Shown piece after piece: positions 8,596-17,107 of a DNA stretch of 64,000 bases. The position numbers and the translations under genes were made by a program. Within the stretch, counting starts at the first letter, position 1, and each line of letters opens with the position of its first letter. The notes under the pieces are model-generated. The model was not told the origin of the DNA and made no database searches. It saw nothing but the letters and a program-made list of their open reading frames with translations. Source of the DNA: Peribacillus sp. FSL E2-0218 (lineage in GTDB: Bacteria > Bacillota > Bacilli > Bacillales > DSM-1321); NCBI RefSeq assembly GCF_037992945.1, contig NZ_CP150304.1:3041501-3105500 (forward strand). The letters run 5' to 3'.

Positions 8596-9187
8596 GGATC
8601 GGAGCCCCTTCCTTTTCTTCAACGAACGTTATCTCACCGAGTTTCAATTCCGCGATTTCTGCAAGTGACTCCACCTGAAAGCCTTGTTCCCTAAGGTCCT
8701 TCCCGCCGCTTTGGAAAGCTTTTTCGATAACGATGCCGATTCCTGCCACTTCTGCACCAACCTGACGGCAAATATCCACCAAGCCTCTAGCTGCTTGACC
8801 GACCGCAAGGAAGTCATCGATGATCAATACCTTATCGCCCGCTTCAATATATTTATTGGAAACCGTGATTGTATTGGTTTCTTGCTTTGTGAAGGAATGG
8901 ACGGAAGCAGTCACTAAATCCTTTGTCAACGTAAGCGATTTACGTTTGCGTGCAAAGATTAGCGGGACTTCCAATTCCAAGGCTGCCATCAATCCAGGTC
9001 CAATGCCTGAAGATTCGATGGTCAGCACTTTCGTTATTTCCTTTTGTTCAAAACGCTTGGCGAATTCTTTACCGATTTCTTTCATCAGCAAAGGATCCAT
9101 TTGATGATTTAAGAATGAATCCACTTTTAATATGTCTTCAGATAAAGCTTGACCCTCGGACAAGATTTTTTCCTTTAAAAGTTGCAT
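8588..9187 (-). CDS. xpt: Xanthine phosphoribosyltransferase
   Basis: A 199-residue purine phosphoribosyltransferase; the length is normal for Xpt. The PRPP-binding loop reads VLIIDDFLAVGQAA (residues 120-133). It converts xanthine plus PRPP to XMP in the cytoplasm for purine salvage. The gene is preceded by a guanine riboswitch and its terminator, and is followed by pbuX, which takes up the same base. The ATG at 9187 follows a GGAGGAACC ribosome site. Expression is expected to fall when guanine or hypoxanthine is plentiful. Confidence 0.95.
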   Translation of the reverse strand: MQLLKEKILSEGQALSEDILKVDSFLNHQMDPLLMKEIGKEFAKRFEQKEITKVLTIESSGIGPGLMAALELEVPLIFARKRKSLTLTKDLVTASVHSFTKQETNTITVSNKYIEAGDKVLIIDDFLAVGQAARGLVDICRQVGAEVAGIGIVIEKAFQSGGKDLREQGFQVESLAEIAELKLGEITFVEEKEGAPIHV

Positions 9188-9250
9188 GAAGGTTCCTCCC
9201 AGTCTTGGATGTTTTTTGACCCATAAACCGTGCCTTGTTTCCGGACAAAA

Positions 9251-9307
9251 TGAAAAAGCCCAGGAAACATTGCGGCACTTTGTTGGAGTGAAGCAATATT
9301 CCTGGGC
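9251..9307 (-). terminator. Riboswitch-controlled terminator upstream of xpt
   Basis: GCCCAGGAA (9299-9307 side on the minus strand) pairs with TTTCCTGGGC followed by TTTTTCATTTT; inner bases ATTGC and GCAAT extend the stem. It sits between the guanine aptamer and the xpt ribosome site, as expected for the expression platform of an OFF switch. Confidence 0.85.
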
Positions 9308-9364
9308 ATTTATGTATAATGAATCGGCAAAAGCCTCCCATTATGTATGCGACAGAACCTATTA

Positions 9365-9437
9365 CTCACCCATAGTCGAATTATTTACGGCAATTCGGTA
9401 GAAACTTGCAGGCCATATCCCTGCGATTATACGAGTG
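9365..9437 (-). ncRNA. Guanine (purine) riboswitch aptamer
   Basis: On the minus strand the aptamer has all purine-riboswitch landmarks: P1 CACTCGTATAATC paired with GACTATGGGTGAG, P2 GCAGG/CCTGC with loop GATATGG, the core AAGTTTCTACC, and P3 GAATT/AATTC with loop GCCGTAA. The specificity base in GACTATG is C (complement of 9375), the guanine-type choice; adenine switches have T. It precedes xpt-pbuX exactly as in B. subtilis. Confidence 0.95.
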
Positions 9438-9597
9438 AAACTTTATAATTTTATTAATATATGAATTATAACAACGCTTCTTTAATTTGAAAAGGCATTT
9501 TTGATAAAAACCGAACTTTCAATTAAAATGTATAATGATCATTCGTTTATTTGGAATATTATGAAATTTGATAGCCAGTTATTTTCCCTAATTCTCC

Positions 9598-9633
9598 AAA
9601 AAACAGGAAGACCCTGGCGTTTTCACCAAGGTC
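9598..9633 (-). terminator. Terminator after the M32 carboxypeptidase
   Basis: On the minus strand GACCTTGGTG-AAAA-CGCCAGGGTC followed by TTCCTGTTTTTT. Eight to ten paired bases with G-U pairs. Confidence 0.7.
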
Positions 9634-9643
9634 CCCCTTTATT

Positions 9644-11161
9644 CTATTGAATTTTATAAACTTTTTTGTATTTACTTTCAAGATACTGAATTAAATACTG
9701 GACATTCAATCCTTCCCCTGTCGTTTCTTCCAAAATCTCTAGAGGTTTTTTTGTTTTGCCGTATTTATGGACATGATCATTCAGCCATTTCCTGATTGGT
9801 TCCATGTTGCCGGATTCCAACAAAGCATCAAATTCAGGCAAGTCTTTTAGCATGGACTGCTTGATTTGGGCTGCATACATATATCCCAATGCATAAGATG
9901 GGAAGTAGCCGAAGCTGCCGTCTGACCAATGTACATCTTGCAATACACCCATGGCATCATTCTCAGGCACGATCCCCAAATATTCCTTATATTTTTCATT
10001 CCAGACCTTAGGCAAGTCCTTCACTTCAAGTTCTCCGTTGAATAGGGCTTTTTCCAGCTCATACCGGATCATGATGTGTAAAGGATATGTAAGTTCATCT
10101 GCCTCAATGCGGATCAAAGATGGCTTTGATTCGTTAATGCCACGGTAGAAGTCATCCAGCGTCACATCATCGAATTGCCCGGGAGCAAATTCTTTTAGAA
10201 GGGAATATTTATTCTTCCAGAAGCTATAGTTCCGCCCAATGAAATTCTCGAAAAACAGTGATTGCGATTCATGGATCCCCATTGATGTCCCTTCATCAAG
10301 CAGCGTTCCGGTTAACTCCTCCGCGATATTCTGCTCATAAATGGCATGTCCGCATTCATGGATCGTACCAAAGATGGCACCCCTGAAATCATTCTCATCG
10401 TAGCGGGTCGTCACCCGGACATCCCCCCGATTAATTCCAGTCGCAAAAGGATGGACGGTTTCATCCAGCCTGCCAGCCTTGAAATCATACCCCAGCTGTT
10501 CTAAAACGGCAAGGTTCAATTGATGCTGTTTATCCTTTGGGAACTTTTTATAAAGGAATGCCGTTTCCGGTTGATGTTCACTTGCAGCGATTTGCTTTAC
10601 AAGAGGCACGATACTCGCACGGAGTTCACTGAATACCTTGTCAAGTATGTCTACGGTCATCCCTGGTTCATACATATCCAATAGGGTGTTGTATTTCTGT
10701 CCCTCATAGCCCCAATACTCTACGAACTTACGCGTATACGCAACAATTTGCTCTAGGTAAGGTTGAAATAACGAAAAATCCGCTTTTTCCCTTGCCTCTT
10801 CCCAAGCACTTTCAGAGCGGGATTGCAGAATTACGAATTCCTTGAATTCATCTGCAGGGATCTTCTTGTTTCTTACGAACTCTTTTTTACATTCTTGTAC
10901 CATTTTATTGGTCGTAGGGCTCAGGCTCGCTTCCCCCATTGCAAGTTCTGTAATGAACGACTCCATCTCGTTACTTGTGCTCATATTAAAAACCTCTGAG
11001 GATAAAACCCCAACAACTTCTGATCGCTGCTCTACTCCTTTTTTCGGTGCACCTGTGCGCAAATCCCAAAAAATCAGCGCCAGTGCCTCCTTATAGGCGG
11101 CAATTTTCTTGATATACTCTTTAAATTCCTTTTCTATCAGTTCGATACCCTTTTTATTCAT
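9644..11161 (-). CDS. ypwA: Thermostable carboxypeptidase (M32, Taq family)
   Basis: A 505-residue metallocarboxypeptidase of family M32. The zinc site HECGHAIYEQ (HExxH) is at about residue 268-272, and the family regions DEGTSMGIHESQS and GSFGYFPSYALGY are present. It removes C-terminal residues from peptides in the cytoplasm. The ATG at 11161 is preferred to one 18 bases earlier because AAGGAG lies 8 bases before it. It is a single-gene unit with its own terminator; the xpt riboswitch leader follows it on the same strand. In B. subtilis ypwA also lies beside xpt. Confidence 0.93.
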   Translation of the reverse strand: MNKKGIELIEKEFKEYIKKIAAYKEALALIFWDLRTGAPKKGVEQRSEVVGVLSSEVFNMSTSNEMESFITELAMGEASLSPTTNKMVQECKKEFVRNKKIPADEFKEFVILQSRSESAWEEAREKADFSLFQPYLEQIVAYTRKFVEYWGYEGQKYNTLLDMYEPGMTVDILDKVFSELRASIVPLVKQIAASEHQPETAFLYKKFPKDKQHQLNLAVLEQLGYDFKAGRLDETVHPFATGINRGDVRVTTRYDENDFRGAIFGTIHECGHAIYEQNIAEELTGTLLDEGTSMGIHESQSLFFENFIGRNYSFWKNKYSLLKEFAPGQFDDVTLDDFYRGINESKPSLIRIEADELTYPLHIMIRYELEKALFNGELEVKDLPKVWNEKYKEYLGIVPENDAMGVLQDVHWSDGSFGYFPSYALGYMYAAQIKQSMLKDLPEFDALLESGNMEPIRKWLNDHVHKYGKTKKPLEILEETTGEGLNVQYLIQYLESKYKKVYKIQ

Positions 11162-11228
11162 TTTCACTGCTCCTTCCACCTACACTTTACCATATTATAC
11201 TAAAATCATTCACCTCAGAACTATCGGC

Positions 11229-11267
11229 AAAAAAAAAGAGCCAAGGGAGCAAGCCCCCTTAGGCTCT
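11229..11267 (-). terminator. Terminator after ypvA
   Basis: AGAGCCTAAGGGGGC / GCTCCCTTGGCTCT followed by nine T on the minus strand. Confidence 0.85.
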
Positions 11268-11281
11268 AGACTGAAGTGCGT

Positions 11282-13195
11282 TTACAATGTAACAGGAAGA
11301 ACGGAGACGATCTTATCTTTCACCTGTTCCGAAAGATTCTTTTCCGTCAAAATCTGAACGGTTCCAGAGTCATCGCTCGTCCTGATCAAGCGACCTATCC
11401 CTTGACGCAGGCGAAGGAGCATATATGGAAGATCCACTTCCTCGAATGCATCGGCAACCGAATTCCGTTTGGCTTCAAACACTGGATCACGCGGCGGGAA
11501 TGGCAAGGAGTGTATCACGACATTTTGCAGTGATGGCCCCGGAACATCCAGACCTTCCCATAAATGATAGGAGAACAGGGATGATTGCTCATCTTCTTGA
11601 AACTTCTTAACAAGATCACTGATTTCCGCTTCCCCTTCAAAATAAAAAGGATAAGCGGATTCAGGACAATGATCCTTGAACCAATGCAATTCTTCTTTTG
11701 AATGGAATAACACCAGCGTCCGTCCTTCATTTTCCTCAATCGTTTTCAATGTATACTGAAGCTTTGCCATTTGGTCTCCATTTTCAAAGACAGGCATGTT
11801 CATTTTCATAACTTCATCATAGTCGAATGGAGATTCCACAGAGAAGCTGTCATACTTTTCTATCCCTAAGCTATCAGCAATGTATTGGAAAGATTTATTA
11901 TCCGATAATGTCGCCGATGAGAAAATGTACGGGATCTTTTTAGAAAATACTTGTTCAGCCAGGATGTCCTGTACCAGCCTTGGCATAATGACCAATGTTT
12001 TCGTCATTTCATTTTCTTCAAACCAGGAAACGGCCTGCTCATCCTTCACGAATAGTGAAAGCGAGTAGCCCAGCTGTTCTAAATATTCTTCCGTAACCTT
12101 TAGGTCATAATCATTGATCGTGTACATTTCCGCTTCAAAAACGAGGCTCTCCTCCAACTCTTCAACCTTTTTATGAAGCTTTTGGGCGAAGCTCGTTATT
12201 TGTTTGGACATCGGGATTTCATAGCGATTCGAACCGCTGACATGAATCGCTTTTTCATCGAGCAAATCAAAAAACTCTTCATTGATGTCAATTAAGTCTT
12301 CAATGATGTATAGCGTTTCTTCACGAACCTGATTGCCTGTAAGCAATTCCAAAACAGAAGCGAGTGTTTGTTCGCCGACTTTGTACGTTAACGCCTTTTG
12401 AGCAGCAAATTCCAATAGATGGCCTTCATCAAAGACGACGCAGCTATGCTCTGGAAGTAAAGGTAATTGCCCTTCGCGCTTCCGTTTCTCTTTAGTCCAT
12501 ACATGCTCCATGAAAAAGTCATGGGAACAAATGATCAAATCACTTGATTTTCGATAATGATCCCGTGATAGGGTTTGTCCGCAGCGATGGCGTTTATCAC
12601 AAGTAAAACAGTTTTGAAGCTGATCCCAGCCGACTTTGGACCAATCTTCATCATTCAAATAGGGATATTGTTTACGGTCCCCGTATGCTGTATAGGCATT
12701 CATGGATGAATTATCATGGACAAACTTCGGAAGTTCATCATAAAGCTGATCGATGCCTTCAGAATCTTCATGGTTGACCGCATGCTCCAATTTCTTAAGA
12801 CAAACATATTGATCGTGGTATTTGGCAAGACGGACATCCACTTCAATACCTAACGCATTCTTGATTTTTTCAATGTCGCCTTCTTCTTTCACAAGCTGTT
12901 CAATCAATGTTTCATCTGCACACGAAATGATTGCCGGCTTGTTCGTATATCTTGCATAACAAATCGCATATAGTAAATAGACCAAGGTCTTACCGGTCCC
13001 TACACCAGCTTCAGCAAAACTTACATTCTTTTCTTTAAAGGCTTTTTCCAACTGAAATGCCATGAAGATTTGTTCATCACGCAGCTCAAATCCTTTTTCG
13101 GGAAGAATATCGTAAAAAACATCACCGATCCATTCTGAAAGCTTATCGTAAAAAGAATCTTCCTTTGTTACCGAAAAAGGCAGTGTTTTAAGCAT
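11282..13195 (-). CDS. ypvA: XPD/DinG-type superfamily 2 helicase
   Basis: A 637-residue ATP-dependent DNA helicase. Walker A is AEAGVGTGKT (residues 61-70), Walker B with the DEGH box is near 254, and motif VI reads RQGIGRLIRT near the C-terminus. Cysteines near 132 and in CFTCDKRHRC (about 196-207) are placed to bind the 4Fe-4S cluster that XPD/DinG helicases use to split strands. The family acts on DNA with 5'-3' polarity in repair; the substrate of YpvA is not established. AGGGGAG six bases before the ATG supports the start. A terminator follows directly. Confidence 0.88.
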   Translation of the reverse strand: MLKTLPFSVTKEDSFYDKLSEWIGDVFYDILPEKGFELRDEQIFMAFQLEKAFKEKNVSFAEAGVGTGKTLVYLLYAICYARYTNKPAIISCADETLIEQLVKEEGDIEKIKNALGIEVDVRLAKYHDQYVCLKKLEHAVNHEDSEGIDQLYDELPKFVHDNSSMNAYTAYGDRKQYPYLNDEDWSKVGWDQLQNCFTCDKRHRCGQTLSRDHYRKSSDLIICSHDFFMEHVWTKEKRKREGQLPLLPEHSCVVFDEGHLLEFAAQKALTYKVGEQTLASVLELLTGNQVREETLYIIEDLIDINEEFFDLLDEKAIHVSGSNRYEIPMSKQITSFAQKLHKKVEELEESLVFEAEMYTINDYDLKVTEEYLEQLGYSLSLFVKDEQAVSWFEENEMTKTLVIMPRLVQDILAEQVFSKKIPYIFSSATLSDNKSFQYIADSLGIEKYDSFSVESPFDYDEVMKMNMPVFENGDQMAKLQYTLKTIEENEGRTLVLFHSKEELHWFKDHCPESAYPFYFEGEAEISDLVKKFQEDEQSSLFSYHLWEGLDVPGPSLQNVVIHSLPFPPRDPVFEAKRNSVADAFEEVDLPYMLLRLRQGIGRLIRTSDDSGTVQILTEKNLSEQVKDKIVSVLPVTL

Positions 13196-13353
13196 CCTGG
13201 TCTCCCCTTTTATCTATCATAAAGTAAGTCAAATCCGCACCGTAATAATCTTAAGCAAAAGTATATTATCCTTCATTACACTTTAATAGTCAAGGTATTT
13301 GCCATATACCAGGAATGAAATGTTCAGCGCATGCTGTTCATAATTGGTCCAAG

Positions 13354-13388
13354 GAAAATAAAAGACAGGCTCTAAAAAGAGCCTGTCT
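13354..13388 (-). terminator. Terminator after the cold-shock gene
   Basis: An 11-bp perfect stem AGACAGGCTCT/AGAGCCTGTCT with a short loop followed on the minus strand by TTTATTTT. Confidence 0.85.
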
Positions 13389-13408
13389 GTAAATAATATA
13401 GGGTTGAA

Positions 13409-13609
13409 TTAAGCTTTGTTTACGTTTGATGCTTGTGGTCCACGTTGACCTTGTTCTACATCAAATGTAACATCTTGGCCTTCTTCAAGTGTTTTGAAAC
13501 CTTCGCCTTGGATAGCTGAGAAATGTACGAATACATCGTCTCCACCTTCACGTTCGATGAAGCCAAAACCTTTTTCTGCGTTAAACCATTTTACTTTACC
13601 TTGTTCCAT
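13409..13609 (-). CDS. Cold-shock protein (CspC-like)
   Basis: A 66-residue single cold-shock domain. RNP1 KGFGFIE (residues 13-19) and RNP2 VFVHF (26-30) are intact, so it should bind single-stranded RNA and DNA and act as an RNA chaperone. The N-terminus MEQGKVKWFNAEKGFGFIER is closest, from memory, to B. subtilis CspC, although the locus is that of cspD. It is single-gene, with an AGGAGGC ribosome site, a long leader of about 95 bases from the predicted promoter, and its own terminator. Long leaders are common in cold-shock genes and can give temperature control. Confidence 0.95.
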   Translation of the reverse strand: MEQGKVKWFNAEKGFGFIEREGGDDVFVHFSAIQGEGFKTLEEGQDVTFDVEQGQRGPQASNVNKA

Positions 13610-13709
13610 TTTTGTTGCCTCCTAGTGTGTTTTCCACACATTATATTACTATCCTTGCTCATTGCACATTAAGGTATTCCTTAAATCTGAACAAAAATAA
13701 TTCATTATT

Positions 13710-13738
13710 AGAATAACAGAAAAGGAAATGATAAGCAA
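13710..13738 (-). promoter_or_regulatory. SigA-type promoter of the cold-shock gene
   Basis: On the minus strand, TTGCTT (13733-13738), 17 bases, then TATTCT (13710-13715). It would give a leader of about 95 bases before the ATG. Confidence 0.6.
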
Positions 13739-13798
13739 GACTGGAACCTATTATGAATAAAACGTCCTGACTATTCAAAATGTTCCATTATATTGGAC

Positions 13799-14950
13799 CT
13801 ATTCCTCGACTCGAGGCTGTCTCGGCGGGCGTTTTCCCCAATATTGATAAAGATCGGCACGAATGAAGCCGTTGAACAACTTCCTTTTTTTAGTTGCTGG
13901 CTTACCGTAATGCTGTTCGAAGTCAGGGTTGGAGGTGATCATGTATACGGACCAGGTATCAAGCTTCTTGAACGCCTGTCCCATTTCCCGATACATTTGT
14001 TCGACCGCTTTTTTCTCCCCAAGCCGTTCACCATACGGAGGGTTACCGACAATGACACCATACTCTTTCCTCGTTGATATATCCCTCACTTGCATTTGCT
14101 TGAATTCAACCAAATCCCCCAGGCCAGCTTCAAAACTATTGGCCTTGGCTATATCAACCATTCGATGGTCAATATCACAGCCGGTTATATCCAAATGCTG
14201 ATCATAATCGGCCAAGTCCTCCGCTTCATTCCTCGCTTCATCCCAGACCTTACCGTCCATCCACGACCACGTTTCCGCAACAAATTCGCGATTGAAGCCA
14301 GGAGCTATATTCTGCCCGATCAAGGCTGCCTCGATCGGAATCGTCCCGGATCCGCAGAATGGATCGATGAAAGGTTTTTCCGGTTTCCAATTGGTCAGCA
14401 TGATCAAGGCTGCTGCCAAGGTTTCTTTAAGGGGCGCTTCCCCCTGCCCGGTCCGATAGCCACGTTTGTGCAAGCCTGCACCTGAGGTGTCCATCGTAAG
14501 CGTCACTACATCCTTCAAGATGGATACTTCTATTTTAAACAAAGGGCCAGTCTCGGCAAACCAGGATACTTGCTTATATTTGCTTTTCAATCTGTCAACG
14601 ATGGCCTTTTTGACGATAGCCTGGCAATCAGGCACGCTGTAAAGCTGTGATTTAACGGATTTACCGCTAACAGGGAACTCGACATCGGCCGACAAATAAT
14701 CTTCCCAATTCAAGGCCTTCGTTTTTTCAAACAATTCATCAAAAGAATATGCTTTGAATTCTCCGACTTTAATTTTGACTCTATCTGCACTCCGAAGCCA
14801 TAAATTGGAGCGGGCAATCGCAGATTGATCACCTTTGTACATGATCTTTCCATTTTCGACCTGACAATCGTAACCTAAATCCCTAACTTCCTTGGCAACA
14901 ATGGATTCCAATCCCATTGCTGACGTCGCGATAATATCGAATTGTTTCAT
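13799..14950 (-). CDS. ypsC: THUMP-domain 23S rRNA m2G-type methyltransferase
   Basis: A 383-residue enzyme of the RlmL/YpsC family. An N-terminal ferredoxin-like and THUMP region (about 1-160) binds RNA, and a Rossmann methyltransferase follows with DPFCGSGTIPIEAA near 200 and the catalytic NPPYGER near 303 (the N-x6-like NPPY typical of amino-methyltransferases). It is predicted to methylate the exocyclic amine of a guanine in 23S rRNA; the exact base cannot be told from sequence. Start ATG has GAAGGTG upstream. Located between csp and rnpB as in B. subtilis. Confidence 0.88.
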   Translation of the reverse strand: MKQFDIIATSAMGLESIVAKEVRDLGYDCQVENGKIMYKGDQSAIARSNLWLRSADRVKIKVGEFKAYSFDELFEKTKALNWEDYLSADVEFPVSGKSVKSQLYSVPDCQAIVKKAIVDRLKSKYKQVSWFAETGPLFKIEVSILKDVVTLTMDTSGAGLHKRGYRTGQGEAPLKETLAAALIMLTNWKPEKPFIDPFCGSGTIPIEAALIGQNIAPGFNREFVAETWSWMDGKVWDEARNEAEDLADYDQHLDITGCDIDHRMVDIAKANSFEAGLGDLVEFKQMQVRDISTRKEYGVIVGNPPYGERLGEKKAVEQMYREMGQAFKKLDTWSVYMITSNPDFEQHYGKPATKKRKLFNGFIRADLYQYWGKRPPRQPRVEE

Positions 14951-15456
14951 TAGTATTGCACCTTCTTCCCATTAATCCAAATCATGACCGCCCTGCTCTG
15001 CCTTCTTTTGGCAGTATCTGACAGGACGTCGATTTTAATCAAAAATTCCCGTTCCTTTTAATCCGCTTAGCGTTCGTCGGAGATTGCCTTTTTTAAAAAG
15101 CTTACCCATATGCAGTCATCCAACGCTTGAAGCTTACACACATTCTATGTATCGACTGGCCATGACCGCAATCGTTTTTTGGTGAAATTCCGATACTCAT
15201 GCAGCTGCTATTCACACCCATCCTTATACTCGATTGACGGATCCTTATATATAGAGGATACCCAGAATCATGGAATAGCGTAACTATCTCAGATTTTTTT
15301 TAAGCATACAGGCAGAGGATGAAACCAATCCATCGTCTTTCTGCTTCTACATGGATGATGGTAGAACTTCGTGATTCGTGATTTCCGTCAAGTACTTAGT
15401 TTAACACAGAGGAGTTTTGGATATCGATAAATAATTTATTAAAGGGGTGCTTCACA
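14951..15456. other. Unassigned 500-base stretch between ypsC and rnpB
   Basis: No open frame of interest on either strand. It should hold the promoter of ypsC (minus strand), which I could not assign with confidence. No known RNA fold or repeat was recognised. Confidence 0.5.
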
Positions 15457-15486
15457 AACAAAAACTCTCCTTTTAAAAGGAGAGTT
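15457..15486 (-). terminator. Terminator of RNase P RNA
   Basis: AACTCTCC-TTTTAAAA-GGAGAGTT followed by TTTGTTTG on the minus strand, directly downstream of rnpB. Confidence 0.85.
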
Positions 15487-15505
15487 GTGCTTTTGATATA
15501 ATATG

Positions 15506-15907
15506 ATAACGTTCTGTAAGCCATGTTTTGTTCCTCAGTACTGCAAGCGACTCGCGTCTCGTACTTCGGCGGTAATCATCTATCTACAGAAGCATGGCTC
15601 CTGTCCTTCTCCTCGTTCAATTCCAAGGAAGAAAGCGCCCCTACCATTAATTTGGGTTTCTCGCTCGTGGGGTTTACCTCGTTCCACCCTTTACATTTCT
15701 GTAAAGGCTCCGTCACTGTGGCACTTTTATAGGTAGTCATGCCATATCCAAGAGGACTTAGGCATTTTCCCAGCCGTCAACAGTCCAAGACTGCTGCCCA
15801 AGCTTATTTTTTCGCCAGGCACGAACACTACGGACATCGCAGTCCGTGCGAGCATGGACTTTCCTCTACTGCAAAGAATGCAGCAGCAATTACCCAAACG
15901 TTAACAT
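15506..15907 (-). ncRNA. rnpB: RNase P RNA, Bacillus (type B)
   Basis: Read on the minus strand, the sequence carries the universal P4 halves and core: GAGGAAAGTCCATGC near the 5' end, the CGTAGTGTTCGTGCC segment, the AGTGCCACAGTGACGG region, GTGGAACGAGGTAAACCCC, CGAGCGAGAAACCCAAAT, and AGATGATTACCGCC with GAACAAAACATGGCTTACAGAACG at the 3' end. It is the catalytic RNA that cuts tRNA leaders. Order and length (about 400) fit the B-type fold of Bacillus. Ends are estimated by comparison with the remembered B. subtilis RNA and may be off by a few bases. Confidence 0.96.
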
Positions 15908-15917
15908 AACATCATTG

Positions 15918-15946
15918 ATTATACTCCATTACTTATCAAAACACAA
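15918..15946 (-). promoter_or_regulatory. Promoter of rnpB
   Basis: On the minus strand TTGTGT (15941-15946), a 17-base spacer and a perfect TATAAT (15918-15923), about ten bases before the expected 5' end of the RNA. Confidence 0.8.
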
Positions 15947-15978
15947 CACCAAAATCATTTTCCTTTTTGTAGAAGGAA

Positions 15979-16290
15979 TTAATCAAAAAGCTTGTTTCCA
16001 AAAACGTGTTTTTCCAGATTGGATAACCGTTTCAGGATGTCAAAGTTAGTGGTTCCCGGAGTTGCACTGGGAGCAGGCTGGTTCGGACGTTTTGTACTTT
16101 CTTCGGCATGTTTTTTCAATTTGAGATTTTCTTGTTTAAGATCCTCGATTTCCTGATGGAACACTTCATAATCTTTAATGATCAGATCCAGGAATTGATC
16201 GACATCTTCAGGTTTATAACCGCGCATGGCTGTTTTAAAATCCTTCTCAAGAATATCTTTAGCCGTTAATTTTATCTTATCGGATAGCAT
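15979..16290 (-). CDS. gpsB: Cell-division regulator GpsB
   Basis: A 103-residue DivIVA-like protein. The N-terminal domain (about 1-65) contains the membrane- and partner-binding pattern KDILEKDFKTAMRGY and a long coiled coil; a Pro/Ser/Thr linker follows, and the C-terminal helix LKRLSNLEKHVFG forms the oligomerising part. In Bacillus it shuttles the class A penicillin-binding protein PBP1 between side wall and septum; ponA is also in this window. The ATG at 16290 is used because AGGTGAG lies four bases before it; an ATG nine bases upstream has no spacing. Confidence 0.93.
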   Translation of the reverse strand: MLSDKIKLTAKDILEKDFKTAMRGYKPEDVDQFLDLIIKDYEVFHQEIEDLKQENLKLKKHAEESTKRPNQPAPSATPGTTNFDILKRLSNLEKHVFGNKLFD

Positions 16291-16491
16291 AAGACTCACC
16301 TCAATACTTTCGCCAATACAATCGACTTTTTATTATTTTTTCAAATCTGACTGGGTTTGTCAACGAAACACACTAACAAATGCATGCTGTTTGCGTGCGC
16401 GCTATGTACTCCCATGAATCTCTATCTAAATTTCATCATAATATGAATGGCTTTCAGAAACAACTTTTAATCCATAATTATTTTCACACCG

Positions 16492-17043
16492 TCATTCTCC
16501 GGTCCAGTTGCCCTCTTCCGCCGCCATTTGCAGGTCATCAAAGTTCACCTGATAGATGGGGTATGGTTGATTTTCCGCTTTTTTCAGCGCCTCATAGTAT
16601 GGGTATTTGGCTGAACCATCTTTTTCGGCTTCAAAAATGATGAGCATCGCATCACTTTTATGGATCATATATTTATTTTTGATTTTCAATTGTTGAGGCC
16701 CTTCATATGGTTTATTGAAAATCGATTCCACAAAATCGGCACGGGCCAATATCGACCGATAATACTCTTGATTGGTCTCGTTCCATGATTCCTCCTGTTT
16801 CAGGAAGGGAGTGAGAACGCCTAATTTAAGCTGATCATAATGCTTCCGCATGTCAAATACCACTTCAGCTCCCCAAAGCTCGGTTCCTAACTGTCCGGAT
16901 ATGATTACCCATTCCAGTCCATCTTCCACCAACGGTAAAAGACGCTGTTCAATCGCTTTCTTAATATATTTCACGGCCTCGTGGTCATTTTTGAATATTC
17001 CGAATTCAAACGCCTTGTAGCCAGTTAAATATAAAACCTTCAT
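16492..17043 (-). CDS. ypsA: YpsA, SLOG-superfamily protein (DUF1273)
   Basis: A 183-residue protein with the family opening VLYLTGYKAFEFGIF and the glycine-rich VIISGQLGTELWGAEV near residue 46-60, which forms a nucleotide-binding Rossmann-like SLOG fold. In B. subtilis and Staphylococcus, YpsA over-production disturbs cell division and it lies next to gpsB, suggesting a link to division. Its ligand is not known; a role binding an ADP-ribose- or NAD-like nucleotide is an inference from the fold. It is followed on the same strand by gpsB after a 200-base gap. Confidence 0.88.
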   Translation of the reverse strand: MKVLYLTGYKAFEFGIFKNDHEAVKYIKKAIEQRLLPLVEDGLEWVIISGQLGTELWGAEVVFDMRKHYDQLKLGVLTPFLKQEESWNETNQEYYRSILARADFVESIFNKPYEGPQQLKIKNKYMIHKSDAMLIIFEAEKDGSAKYPYYEALKKAENQPYPIYQVNFDDLQMAAEEGNWTGE

Positions 17044-17075
17044 TGCTTGGCCAATCTCCCTTTTTAGTGATTATG

Positions 17076-17105
17076 TATGAAAATAAGGGCTTAATAGCCC
17101 TTATT
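17076..17105 (-). terminator. Terminator after the CotD-like gene
   Basis: Perfect 10-bp stem AATAAGGGCT/AGCCCTTATT with a 4-base loop, then TTTTC on the minus strand. Confidence 0.75.
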
Positions 17106-17107
17106 AA

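Noticed and set aside
15503..15850. Open frames on both strands between ypsC and gpsB
   Set aside because: They lie inside the RNase P RNA gene and are chance frames in a structured RNA.
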